Translations under genes and position numbers: made by a program
Notes under the pieces: model-generated
The model's input: only the letters and a program-made list of their open reading frames with translations
The model's database searches: none
Told to the model about the DNA's origin: nothing
Source: Dactylellina haptotyla
Taxonomy: Eukaryota; Ascomycota; Orbiliomycetes; Orbiliales; Orbiliaceae
Assembly: GCA_031310005.1 (NCBI GenBank)
Contig: CM062385.1
Coordinates: forward strand, 2,356,001 to 2,420,000
Direction of reading: 5' to 3'
Length of the DNA stretch: 64,000 nt
Part shown: piece after piece, positions 22,673 to 33,195 of the stretch
Numbering within the stretch: the first letter of the stretch is position 1
Layout of the letters: each line of letters begins with the position of its first letter

Positions 22673-23841
22673 TTATTTCCCTTGATTCTTCCGCTTTTCT
22701 CGCTCTTCTAGGAAGGCGGCGTCCGGTGAATCCCATGTGTAATCGATCCATTCACCTAGTATATCGCGAACGCCTTTAAACAAAGGCTCATCCTTCCGGT
22801 ATGCTTCTTCATCGAAGAGATTATAGTCCCTCAAGTCCAAAGCCTCAGCACTATTGTCCTCCATTTTCAGCATCTTCTTCACAGTTTCTACATTCTCCGT
22901 AATCTCCTCGATACTCCCACCCCCCAAAATCGTAACCCCCAATCCCTTCTCATCCACACTAGCAAACGTCCCCACTGCATACCTCAGCGCCAGCGAAGCC
23001 ATATTATCTCCCTGTCCTTCAACCCAATCTGCCGCCTTCGCCGCAGCCTCCCTCAACCCCCTGGGCGCCGGGTGGAAATCACCCAGCTCACCAATCGGCA
23101 CGCCACCCTTTCTTAACAATCCCATACATATAGGACTAGCGTTAAGCACGATCCCGACCCCAGCGTCCCCGTATAACCTCCCTAGACTCCGTTGCAGCAC
23201 GGTATTCTGAATATTCATATGGCAATAAGTCTGCACCACGTCGACGGGTTTTCCGAGCTTCTGCTTGATTTCTACCGCGATATCCGCGAGCACTGCAGGC
23301 GGATACCCTGATATGCCGACGTGCTTGATATACCCTTCGTCGCGCATCTCGAACAGCGTCTTCACGGCGCCGAGGGCTTCCTCGCGGGAGACGAACTCCA
23401 CGTCGTGGGTGAACACTACGTCCAAGTATGTTGTCGAGAAGCGGTCGAGGGATCTGTGGACCGACGCGCGGATAGCGGCCGGCGAGTAGTCGAACTCGTT
23501 GGAGGTGATGCGGCCACATTTGGTCATGAGGAGGAGGTCGGAGCGCGGGTATTTTGATGTTAAGGCCGGGTCGGAGAATGCGGCTCCGAGAAGGATTTCG
23601 GAGGGGTCATAGTACGGGGAGGTGTCGAAGGCGCGTATGCCGAGGGAGAGAGCATGGAGAATTGTCTGCAGAACGGGTTTGGAGGTCGGGTCTGTTACTA
23701 TCTAGATACATGCACAATTAGCTCACAGGACCGGATTAATGCATGATCTTGAATAAAAGTGGTATGAAATATATGTACCTGCCGACTCCATCCCGCACCG
23801 CCCAGCACGACTCTCCCAGTTGATTTGTCGAATGGATTCAT
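22673..23841 (-). CDS. Aldo-keto reductase, D-arabinose/L-galactose 1-dehydrogenase-like
   Basis: Exons on the minus strand 23779-23841 and 22673-23701; 363 aa. The product is an aldo-keto reductase barrel with the full catalytic tetrad: Asp47 and Tyr52 in AFDTSPYYD, Lys82 in MTKCGR and His120 in VVFTHDVEF. The resemblance is closest to the Ara2 (NAD-dependent D-arabinose dehydrogenase) and plant L-galactose dehydrogenase group, which oxidise C1 of the sugar to a 1,4-lactone. It sits tail to tail with L-galactonate dehydratase, so an L-galactose oxidising role feeding L-galactonate is an attractive but untested idea. Ara2 in yeast serves erythroascorbate synthesis. The first exon encodes the N-terminal beta-strand VVLGGAGW. 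Confidence 0.88.
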
Positions 23842-24653
23842 ATTTCAATACGACCGCCGCACGTAAAGTGCCATGAACGGTTATTGTTTCTGCGGGTGCG
23901 AGTTTTGGGGGGCCACAGGAATTCTGCTTTAAGCTTTATACAGCAGGAGATAGCCCGAGAGCACCCAAGCTACCTTGTAGCTCGTACCAGCCCCACTGCG
24001 GGGCTCTGGACGCTTTCCTTTTTACCCATTGCAGCCGGCCGTGGTCCAACCGAGTGGTGTTCGGAAAAATTATGCCTAAATTGCTCCGCAGTGGACAGAG
24101 CTATTGGTGCAGCTAAGCTGTTGGGAGTTTGGTATATATTCGGACGGTTTGGCCCCGGCTTTCCCATGCTTGTGGTTGGGAGTGGAGATTTTGCGAAAAC
24201 AGGAGGCTCGACAATGCTCGATATATTTTAACGACCTTAAAATTGAGCAAACTTCGAACTTTAAGTTTCTATCGGAAGGCTTGGCGAATTAGACTACGAT
24301 AAGGTTCCCGTGAAGGAAGTTTATCTTCTATCTCGAATATTCCCGACGCTTAGAATGGATCCGAAAACGGTACAAACTGGCCGAGGCGGAAAATTGCGCT
24401 GTGCGGGAAGGTGGTACAAACCCTGTTGGAATTGGAGACGGCGGTTGCGTTGGACATGCATCGACAGATGCACGACATATACACGCCATATACACCGACA
24501 AATACTTCAATGGATTGTAAATTTCTGAAATAAAAGGAAGTATATTTCTTTATAATTTCTATGTTTCGCTTATCGATTCAGTAATGCTCAAATCAATTCA
24601 TTCTCATACATTCAAACTCATTGCGCATTTACACTGTTGGTTCAATGAATTAA
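23842..24653. other. Intergenic, 0.8 kb
   Basis: Promoter side of the aldo-keto reductase and 3' side of the next minus-strand gene. No other feature supported. Confidence 0.5.
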
Positions 24654-25934
24654 TCAATCGACTTCTTCAACTGGGAAACCCGCCTCGTCATCAGAAGGTA
24701 TTTCCTGGCTATTCGACTCCACTTCCCGGCCATTGGAGCTTGAATCCTGGGTGTTTCTGTCATCAAGCTGGCTATTCGGGACTTCCTCGACTTCCACAAC
24801 CTGAAGCCCGTTCCCATCACCTTGTTCTCCATTCTGATCTCCATCCTCACCGCCCTCTCCGTTCCCCGTCTCCTCTGGACTCTCCACCACCACATCTCCA
24901 GTCCCATCCAATCCAAAGTCATCACTACTATCATCAAGCCCGTACACATAATCATTCTCAAACCCTTCCACCCTCCAAGCAGCAGCACTCCCCCTCCCAT
25001 CCCCATCATAACTCTCATCATCCTCTCTAGGCAGAGGCACCGGCGTCGCTCTACCCCTCCACCTCCTGCCCGGCGGCCGCGCAAGTCTCAAAGACGGCGT
25101 GCCGCTCAGATCACCACTGCTGCCGTCACTGTCACTGTCACCCCTCCGTCGTAATCCATCACTCCTCATCCGGTCCATATACTGCCTCGCGGGATCCACG
25201 AACCACGCCCGCCGACTGTGAGCCCCACGGTCCCGGAATCTTTCATACCCGCGGCTTCTATACCCGTATTCCGGATCCCTCATCGCCCCAAAGACAGATG
25301 ATACCCTGCCGCCGCTATTTCCAAGTCGGTTCCGCCACGTGCGCAGTTCATCCAGCGTGATGGTGATATATTCATCAGAATCCACCTCTGACTCCGCATC
25401 ATCGGCCTCACCATACCGCTCGGCGAAAGAGGGTACATATTCCCGCGAAACCAACACCTCCCATTCCTCCTGCGCATCTTCAGCCCGCACGCTCGTCCTG
25501 TGCGGTCTCCGTCCGTCCGGCCATACTGCTGAATATTCATCAACACTACTTCCTCCGCGGTCCGTATCCCCCCAGAAGACATCAGAAGTGAATTCACCCG
25601 GCAAAGAGCGTGGAGGGGTGTCCCGTTCTCTGGAGGATGTACCACGAAGCGCCATTTCGATCTCTTGATCGCGCAACGAGCGGAATAAACCGTGGTATGT
25701 CGGTGTGGTGTTCGCATCTTCGATCTGCTGTGAGATAGAGCGGTATATCGTATCGGTGTCTGTGTCGTGATTATACGCGGACGGGTCATCCTGGGAGGGG
25801 TGCGGGTTCGCGCGGTTGATGTAGATATCGGTGCGAGATCGACCGCGAGGTGCTATGGGTCGTTGTTGGAACTGGTGTACGGCGAAGCGGCCGGCGCGGG
25901 TGGAGGTGTAGCTTGGATTGGAAGGGAGGTCCAT
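24654..25934 (-). CDS. Hypothetical acidic, disordered protein
   Basis: Single open frame of 426 codons with ATG at 25934 and no visible intron. The first 230 residues are Arg/Asp-rich with a segment ITITLDELRTWRNRLGNSGG that may form a helix. The middle has RGRATPVPLPRED. The C-terminal third is a long Gly/Glu/Asp-rich acidic tract (NGEGGEDGDQNGEQGDG). No signal peptide, membrane segment or known domain is apparent. The low-complexity acidic tail argues for a real but fast-evolving fungal protein, possibly nuclear. Function unknown. Confidence 0.7.
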   Translation of the reverse strand: MDLPSNPSYTSTRAGRFAVHQFQQRPIAPRGRSRTDIYINRANPHPSQDDPSAYNHDTDTDTIYRSISQQIEDANTTPTYHGLFRSLRDQEIEMALRGTSSRERDTPPRSLPGEFTSDVFWGDTDRGGSSVDEYSAVWPDGRRPHRTSVRAEDAQEEWEVLVSREYVPSFAERYGEADDAESEVDSDEYITITLDELRTWRNRLGNSGGRVSSVFGAMRDPEYGYRSRGYERFRDRGAHSRRAWFVDPARQYMDRMRSDGLRRRGDSDSDGSSGDLSGTPSLRLARPPGRRWRGRATPVPLPREDDESYDGDGRGSAAAWRVEGFENDYVYGLDDSSDDFGLDGTGDVVVESPEETGNGEGGEDGDQNGEQGDGNGLQVVEVEEVPNSQLDDRNTQDSSSNGREVESNSQEIPSDDEAGFPVEEVD

Positions 25935-25943
25935 GCTGTGTAA

Positions 25944-25964
25944 GTAGGTAGGTAGGTAGGTAAG
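25944..25964. repeat. (GTAG)n tetranucleotide microsatellite
   Basis: About five tandem GTAG units immediately upstream of the start codon of the minus-strand acidic protein. Likely polymorphic in length. Confidence 0.85.
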
Positions 25965-26685
25965 TTGATATAGGAATGTTCGTTGTAGATGCTACTGATA
26001 TTAGCCTATCCTGCGGGATTCGGCGTTTCCTAGATATCGATATTTTTAAAGATTGTATTTTTAAAGATTGAAGAAATCCGGAACGAGAGAATAATATTCC
26101 AAGCCCTAGATTGGGAGATTATCAGAGATTAAAGAAATATATTCAGTACTTTGAGATTTAGACGGGAAGATGCATCGACAAGAAGACCGGAAAAAGGAAG
26201 GGAAGTTGATCTCGAAACATTATGACAAGGACCGGCAAGCCGACTGCCGTAAGAATGCCGCCATGGGAATTCATAGCGGTAGCCTCTCCGTGAGGCCAGC
26301 ATGGAACGTGCTCGACGATCTTGCTATCCTCGGGACGATCTGTAGACGATGTTGTATTTACCCGTCGTCCCAAACAAACGGTGCGTTGATTTTGTTGGAA
26401 CCTCTTTGTCTTTTCTACTTCGAATTGGAATATAGTAAAGGAATTCACTATCAGAAGATAATAATATAATATTAATTCGCCAATAGGTAGATAGGATTAC
26501 ACATGTTGTTAAGAACAAAAGATATCGCAATGCAATGCCACGATGCTATGCCAAAGAAGAAAAAAGAAAACGCCATTTTTACCCTTCCGCTCTATATTCG
26601 CACCCCAATTTGATAAAAACCCGGTGGTAGTAATGTTTATACAACGTGTGTGTTTTTGTTTATATGTATTTTTTCGCGATCTTGC
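25965..26685. other. Intergenic, 0.7 kb
   Basis: Promoter side of the acidic-protein gene and 3' flank of the GPD gene. Short AT-rich repeats near 26040-26070 (TTTTTAAAGATTG occurs twice in tandem). No gene seen. Confidence 0.5.
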
Positions 26686-28074
26686 TTAGATCACAGAAGG
26701 AATATCCTCAACCTTTGCTTCTCCCATCAAGATTTCTAAAACACCAAAGCAATTAGCATTTGCATTTTAAATCGTCGATATAAATATATACTGAAAATGG
26801 GAAAATAATACTTACTATATACGACAGTCATAAGCGGGAAATCGTTCTCCTTGCCCCTCGCCTTCAAGAACTCGTTCACCTCCTTCGCGGTCAACGTGCC
26901 CTGGAGCTTCTGGCCGTTCAACACCTCCCTCTCGATCTCCTCAATCGGCCGCTTCTGCTCGACGGACAGCTTGGCGCACCTGTGGTTTCGCCCGCCGGCA
27001 CAGCTGGTGATGAGATCTGCGACGCCGCAGCTCTCCTCGGTGAAGGTCTCGCTCTTGCAGCTGTCGAAGAACATCAAGCCGAACTTGCGCATTTCCAGAA
27101 TACCGACGCGCATGACGGCGGCCTTGGCGTTATCACCCCATCCCATGCCGTCGACGAAGCCCGCCGCGAGGGCGACGACGTTCTTGAGCGCGCCGCCGAG
27201 GGATGTTCCCGCGACGTCGTGGATCATGCTGACGTGGAAGTAGGGTCTGTGGAAGAGTTTCTTCCAGAGGTCGTGGTTGATGACGGGGAGTTCCTCGGGG
27301 ACCGGGGTGAGGGTGCCGGGTGGGTCGTAGGCGATGGTGGTCTCGCTGAATTTCTCGAGGGCGACTTCGTTGGCGATGTTGGCGCCGGAGAGGGCGCCGC
27401 AGTAGATGCCCAGTTTGCGGCCGATGACGTCAGAGAACAACGAGATACCCTCGGGCGAGACGTCGACGCCCTTGATGCAGGAGATGGCGCGGGCGTAGGG
27501 GAGGATCTTGCCGTCGATTTGGTCGCAGATTTTGGAGACGAACTGGTGGGGGACGTTGAAGATGAGCAGGGAGGCGTCCTTGACGGCGGAGACGATTGAG
27601 GGATCGGCGACGAGGTTTGGCGGCAGGGGCACGCCGGGGAGGTATTTGACGTTCTCGTGGAGCTGGTTGATGAGCTCGGAGAGCTTGCGGGGGGAAGAAT
27701 GTTCGGCGGGGGAGTAGGACGGGTGGGAGGAGGGGAGCTGGTAGTCCTCCTCGAAGACCCACATGCGGACCTCGGACTCGAAGACGTCGCCGTGCTGGGT
27801 GGTGTTTTCGGCGAGGATCTTCGCGATGGCCGAGCCCCTGCGAGCACCAACGTGTGTTGTCAGCACAAGAATACACGAACAATTCAATTGCAATTGATTG
27901 ATTGACTTACCAGTTGCCGGAGCCGATGATGGCGACCTTGTGCTTTCTGGTGGTGGCGGTCATTTTGGCGGCTGCTGAAGAGGAAGAGGAAGAAGGTCTG
28001 GAGATCGGTTTGGACGAGGCGGCGAGATGGCCAGCGACTCTGGATAATCGGGCAACGGCACGGGAGGAGGACAT
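26686..28074 (-). CDS. gpd1: NAD-dependent glycerol-3-phosphate dehydrogenase with N-terminal PTS2 extension
   Basis: Reduces dihydroxyacetone phosphate to glycerol-3-phosphate for glycerol and lipid synthesis and redox balance. Minus-strand exons 27911-28074, 26816-27837 and 26686-26735; 411 aa. The Rossmann motif GSGNWG lies around residues 51-56 (Trp55 codon split by intron 1); [20 protein letters not shown] and [12 protein letters not shown] are family signatures, and the C-terminus KVEDIPSVI is typical. A 37-residue basic/Ser-rich extension precedes a second in-frame ATG (M38, starting [15 protein letters not shown]). Residues 9-17 read RLSRVAGHL, which fits the peroxisomal targeting signal 2 consensus exactly; yeast Gpd1 also uses a PTS2. 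The extension is also amphipathic enough to be mistaken for a mitochondrial presequence. Starting at M38 would give a cytosolic form. Confidence 0.95.
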
Positions 28075-29662
28075 GAGGGAGATCCAAGAGCGTATTTATA
28101 TTTACAACAGACAGGAATGGCACAGCGGTATTTAAGTACAGCAATACAGAGCTACAGGAGCTGCGGTGACGACCTGTTTACGTAAGGCGGAGTGCTGTTT
28201 TAGTTCTGGTGGGAGATGCCGGCGAATTGTTGAGGAATCCACACTTGAATCGGATTGCTGCTTTCGAGCTCGTGCATGGCCAAAACCGGTGGGAATTATG
28301 GCAGCTTTAAAAAGGGTCGATGCGAGTGGCAGCTGCGGGAGCCAGGGGCCGACATTCGCCATGCAATGACATAACCCGGCCCCGCGGTAGCCCTGTTTCG
28401 CAGACTTTTTCCTTCAATTTTTCTCGCTGGCTTGTGAAAGGTACCGTTTGTCCGTTGAGGCTGGCCGAACAGGCAGGTGGGCCGCTGGGCGAGCCGGGGT
28501 TCGAGCTGTGCACCCGAGGCTTCTCGAAGGTGTTCCGCCGGGGTGGCCGATTCCCATTAAAATAGATTTTATATATCAGGAATTCCCTCGTGTGCTCGTA
28601 TATTAGTTATATTCGGTCCCGTGGGGGCCAGTCGGAATTCGGAAGTAATTATTTCTGTTCACGATTGTGAGACAGGCATCTGAGATTTTCCCATCTGATA
28701 TATCTCAGATCCCGTCTGCGATTCCTCTAATCGGTCCAACCGAGGTTCTAGCTCGGTCTTATCGTTGGCCCCGTAGACGGAGAGCACTAGATACCAACGT
28801 GAGGCTATTTCTCGTGACCGCACGATAATGTAGTCCGCACGAGAACACTCGAATGTCGGCCCTTACCATCGGGTGGAGATCTTTCCGCCCAAGGTTCCAC
28901 GAGTAGCGAAAAGCTTGGCTTCCCTTGCAGACAGGCCCTAGCGGATACAGCAGGTGCCCAATAAAATCGGGTCTCATCGATCTGCTCTCGTTAGCATTTG
29001 AGACCGGAGCATCGGCCTGTGATATTTTCAATTCACACGATAATGGTTTTCGATAGAGTCTATTTGTGCTGAGGGGTTGGAATGAAGATGTAAAGTTCCA
29101 GTCCTTGTACGACGCTGACTCCTCCAAGACGATATAAAGTTAATTTATACTTTTGTATATTTTTGTTTTTTTATCAACCTTGGAAGCTTCATAGCAAAAT
29201 ATATCTAGTAAAATTAAGGAGTACTTACCTTGTATCCTAAGACGTGGTGTAGATCGATCTGTTACCACTCCTATATCTAAGAGACAGCAATAGATGTAGC
29301 CTACTAGTACTAGTTACTCATTCAAACACTTCGAATATATACCTGTACTTGTACCTCGAATAAAACCATGCTATATACATGTGGGGATCGAATGCCTGAC
29401 TTTCTACTCGGACAAGATGATCAGATGCCATCGATACCCCACCGTCTCCAGAAGTTCAGCGGTTATAAAAACCAACTAATGAATAATAATCCCGAAAACA
29501 AAAAACCTCAATCGATAACGCCATATTTCACTCCAAAAACCATGCAGTAAATGTGATTCCGACCCCTGCGGTATCGGAAAGCGTGCTTCGGATCTAGCTC
29601 GCTTGTTACAACAGCCCCTCCGTGCTCCCCTGCACCCACCGTCGAACCTAACAACCGCCCTA
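28075..29662. other. Gene-free stretch, 1.6 kb
   Basis: Upstream side of GPD, so it should include that gene's promoter (glycerol genes are commonly stress-regulated, but I point to no specific site). The only longer frame (28759-29127, minus) has no coding features. No RNA gene found. Confidence 0.45.
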
Positions 29663-30415
29663 TCACGAGCTAGAAGCTACCGGCGGCTGCACCCGCCATG
29701 TCTTGAAATACGCTTTCCCTTGATACATCCGCTTCATCTCCGTGATCTCACTCGTGCTATAAAAGTCGTGCGGCGTAAAACTACACGACTCCGCCCGCGA
29801 CTTGTGCATATGCCCCAGCCCGATCTGCACCCAAAAGTCCGGCTTGCACCCGACAACATCCATCCCGTGATTGACGATCAACATGTCCAGCACGTTCTTC
29901 ACCTCCTCACGGTCAAAGCAGTCCCGCATCATCACGGCGAGTACGTGCGTGTTATTCGGCATGCCGGGGTGGTTCGCGGTCGACATCTTCACCGCATGAG
30001 CGGGCGATTGCGACAGCACGCCCTGCAGCAGACTCTGCGCGAGTTCTTTGAACAGTCCGTCGCCCGCGCGGCCGCCGATGACGGTGAACCAGCCGCCGTA
30101 GGTCCAGTCGTACCGCACCGCGAGGTCGGTTAGATCCTTCTTCGTGTCGTCGAGGACTCTTTTCCAACCTGCGCGGCCGCGGCCGCCCCAGCGTTCTGGG
30201 ATTTCCCATCTTTTGATGGATTCGGTGAGCCGGTCGGTGCCCTGTTTTGTCACGCTTTTGACTTCGAGTTGGGTGAGCGGGTAGCCGAGGCGGGTGCGGT
30301 CCTTGCGCACCCAGACGAAGGGTCCCACTTCGGAGTATTTGCACTCGCCGGGACGGTAGCGGCTGAGGAAGTCGTTGAGTTTGAGGGAGTCCGCGGGCCC
30401 ATCGTAGGCGGGCAT
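29663..30415 (-). CDS. DUF1917 / Bles03-like protein, 5' end unresolved
   Basis: The minus-strand frame encodes at least 250 residues from the ATG at 30415 and is open without ATG up to a stop at 30503-30505. Blocks VGPFVWVRKD, AHAVKMSTA, NTHVLAVMMRDCFDREEV and CKPDFWVQIGLG resemble the DUF1917/Bles03 (UPF0696) family, whose human member has an eIF4E-like fold and no settled function. Upstream on the same strand, 30731-30792 and beyond encode a presequence-like exon (MNVCARLRPSVGSRRLHQMR) that splices in phase (donor at about 30642, acceptor near 30562) into VTPGMGMSSTYDS, but that frame does not connect to the DUF1917 frame. Either the downstream ATG is used, or a further splice or a sequence indel around 30430-30500 has been missed. 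Confidence 0.6.
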   Translation of the reverse strand: MPAYDGPADSLKLNDFLSRYRPGECKYSEVGPFVWVRKDRTRLGYPLTQLEVKSVTKQGTDRLTESIKRWEIPERWGGRGRAGWKRVLDDTKKDLTDLAVRYDWTYGGWFTVIGGRAGDGLFKELAQSLLQGVLSQSPAHAVKMSTANHPGMPNNTHVLAVMMRDCFDREEVKNVLDMLIVNHGMDVVGCKPDFWVQIGLGHMHKSRAESCSFTPHDFYSTSEITEMKRMYQGKAYFKTWRVQPPVASSS

Positions 30416-30561
30416 GGTGAACGGGGAGGTGGAGGCGTTGTAGGTCCCGCCGAAGCGGATGGGCGGAGTTGAAGGGGTGTCGTCTGGTGGCGGTGGTATC
30501 CGTCACGTTGGAGGTGGTACTGTCATAGGTTGAACTCATGCCCATTCCTGGAGTGACCTGG

Positions 30562-30880
30562 CAATTTTCATGTGTTAGCGACTATATATATATATATATA
30601 TCGATCAATTGGGGTATGTTTTGGAAGTTGTGGGCGATTACCTCGAAGAGTCGCCGCCCATTGCGGATGTCTTGTCTTGGTGTCGTCTTTACCAATCGAA
30701 TGGGACTATTCTGTGTGTCGTTCGAGTAGAAGCGCATCTGATGGAGCCGCCGGCTTCCCACGCTGGGTCGCAGCCGCGCGCAGACGTTCATCGTGGTGGA
30801 TGGTGGGGATGTGGAGTCGGGTTGGTGTTGATGTCGCTGTTGTAAATTTTCATATTGCCTGTTGTAGCCGTTTCGGTACA
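30562..30880 (-). other. Possible 5' exon(s) of the DUF1917 gene, presequence-like
   Basis: An open minus-strand segment reads NVCARLRPSVGSRRLHQMR..., Arg-rich and free of acidic residues at its start, followed by a candidate donor GTAATC and an 80-nt intron ending TTGCCAG. This looks like a mitochondrial targeting exon. It is listed separately because its frame cannot be joined to the main DUF1917 frame from the sequence given. Confidence 0.3.
30583..30601. repeat. (TA)n dinucleotide microsatellite
   Basis: Nine to ten tandem TA units inside the presumed first intron of the DUF1917 gene. Confidence 0.9.
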
Positions 30881-31395
30881 CCGACTCATGTGTTGCATGT
30901 TGATATTCGACGTAGATATCTAGATATCATACTCAAGCAATCGCTGCTTGATATTGATACACCATCGCCAGCTATTTTACAATTGAAGCGAGCTGAATCG
31001 GGGCGAGAGTTCTATTGGCTGGTTAGATTAGGCATACCACTCTATTTTCTTGGGCGTGTGACTTTGATCGTGCATCTAACCAACCACCAACCGCTCTCCT
31101 TAATTCGCGATTTGATTACGTTAACTTCCCTTGCGTAGCTGTACAAGAATCTCTTGGAATGGATGAATGGGATCTGCACTGTTCTTATAGTACGTACAAC
31201 TCTACTTGCCTAGATATTGCTTGTATATATATTTACGAACTCGAAGCCACCTAAATCCCTTCTCTAACTCAGTAAATACCACCCAGCTCAATATCTTAGC
31301 TAACTATTCAGTCCCGACCTAACAAGTTTTTAATTCTCATATCCTCTTTAGCATATTCTCTCTCAAGGTTAAGAAGTGAGAATAAAGTAAAAGAA
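30881..31395. other. Intergenic, 0.5 kb, divergent promoter region
   Basis: Lies between the DUF1917 gene (minus) and the secreted-protein gene (plus), so both promoters should be here. Nothing else recognised. Confidence 0.45.
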
Positions 31396-32520
31396 ATGAA
31401 ATTCGGGAGTATAACAAACCTATCTATCTGTCTCTCAGTATGCTCTACTTCACTAGGAGCGGCGGTTCCTCAAGACCCTAAACCGCAATCTGCAAAAGAC
31501 CTGTCACCATTCGCCCCAGAGGTGGTTGAACTTCTTGGAGACGTACTCAAGAATTTCTACCCATTTCTTAAGAAATCCGATCACGAAAAGAATTGCAAGA
31601 GACCCGAGGAGATCTCAGTCGTCCACCACCTTATTGACGATCGTAAATTAATCAAGCCGGATATGGAGCGGTGGGGTAAAGGATCCACTTGTTTCGAGAG
31701 GGATCGTGTACGTAACCCTCTCCAGTTTATTCCTTCTAGCTTCACAGATTCCACAGTGGTTAATTGGTCCATTGATATAAAACATGGCTGACGTCTCTCT
31801 ACTGAAATCGAGCTAGAGCATCGCAATACATATCGACGGTCTGACTTCCTACACCGATATTGACGGCGTAACAGCAAGGCAAAACCATAACGACAGGGAC
31901 AAGCCGAGTTGCCGCAAGAAGGGTGTCGTCGAGGGGTTTTTCTCTGCTATCACCACAGGTGACAATTCTGCAGTGAGCTGCACTGATGTAAAGAATAAAG
32001 CCCCGCCACGGGCTACGTGGGAGCAATTCAACGCTTCCGTCAACACACTGCGGGCACGATTCGCGCAGATCATCGAGGGGTTCGACTATTGGACTTGCCA
32101 GGTGAAATTGGGACCGAAGAGTATGACACACTTTGTGCTGTTCGGACGCGAGGAAAAGGACGTGCGCGAGTATAACCATTTAGGGAGGCTGGTGTTGCAT
32201 TTTGAGCAATATGCTGATGTGAGTTTTCTTCGCCCGAGCCGTGTTACTTCTAAATCTTATATTATTTTCGCGCTCGAGCTGCTAATTAGAGGGTCTCACA
32301 CGCACCGGTATAGGTCATACCTTCTGAGCTGAAGCGTATCAGCCCAGAATTGGGTACCGATATGCAGATGCTAGTCCAGGAAATCAAGGAAGGTATGGCG
32401 AATACTAAAAAGTTGATGTACGCATTTCGGTCGAAGGTTAGTCCGAAGGAAGAGGACAAAGCCTTCCGTGATGCGAGGTGCGCTGAGGTCAAGGAGAAGA
32501 TTGGGAATTCGCTGGGCTAA
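31396..32520 (+). CDS. Secreted six-cysteine protein of unknown function
   Basis: Exons 31396-31707, 31817-32218 and 32314-32520, all phase 0; 306 aa. An N-terminal signal peptide (SICLSVCSTSLGAAV, cut probably after AA around residue 23) leads into a mature protein with six cysteines (EKNCKR, GSTCFE, KPSCRK, AVSCTD, YWTCQV, DARCAE), enough for three disulfides. There is no membrane helix after the signal and no GPI-like tail. No enzymatic family recognised. The features fit a secreted apoplastic protein or effector candidate, which is inference only. Codon use and intron sites look ordinary. Confidence 0.78.
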
Positions 32521-33195
32521 AGTTCGAAGAACTACAGTTCGGATCATATACAATCTAAAATTTCTCAAGGGTCATGATAATTGTTCATAAAATCTTTTAA
32601 TAACTCGTGGTATAGCTTTACCGGACTAGGAGGTAATTCAGTCTTCCTCGGTAAACCTTATAGTTTAATTTCGAATATTTCTGCGTAGTTATATGTTTAT
32701 AAAGATGAGATGCGATGAAGCTAGGTTAAAGCTAGTTGCGATAATTCTGACTTTGAGTAACTAAGTACGTTTCGTAATCGGGAGTTTGACTAAACTTGCC
32801 ACTCAAGCCCCATGAACAGGTTCATTATGGAAGCAATGCGGGTCAGTATCCAATTTCAGACCTCACATAGACACATCTACCGAACGGAATAGCAGTCGAA
32901 TTTGATTCTATCGTACTCGTACTCCTAAGAAGAGGGCCTCAAAATCTCAATACGTAACATCGCTAACTTAAAATCATAACATTAATGTATCGATTTTGAA
33001 CGCTATATTGGAGCGCTGCTGAATATATGCTGGTATTTACCTTCGATGTCTTGTACACAACAATGTGGACAATTGCCAGCTTGTGTTGGGTATGTCGTAA
33101 TTTTCCGAGTTGGTCGACTTTCGCCCAGACGCGCAGGGAAAGCTTCACGCGCACCGGGCTCAGTCACACAAACCTAGTTCACTACAACAGTCGGC
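32521..33195. other. Intergenic, 0.7 kb
   Basis: AT-rich 3' flank plus promoter of the cyclophilin-WD40 gene. No additional feature seen. Confidence 0.5.

Noticed and set aside
27224-27882. Two long minus-strand frames inside the GPD gene
   Set aside because: Pro/Ser/Arg-rich shadows of the GPD coding frame in GC-rich DNA.
29952-30545. Pro/Arg-rich minus-strand frame over the DUF1917-like gene
   Set aside because: Alternative frame of the same exon; residue use is typical of a GC-rich shadow, whereas the 29663-30415 frame carries the conserved blocks.
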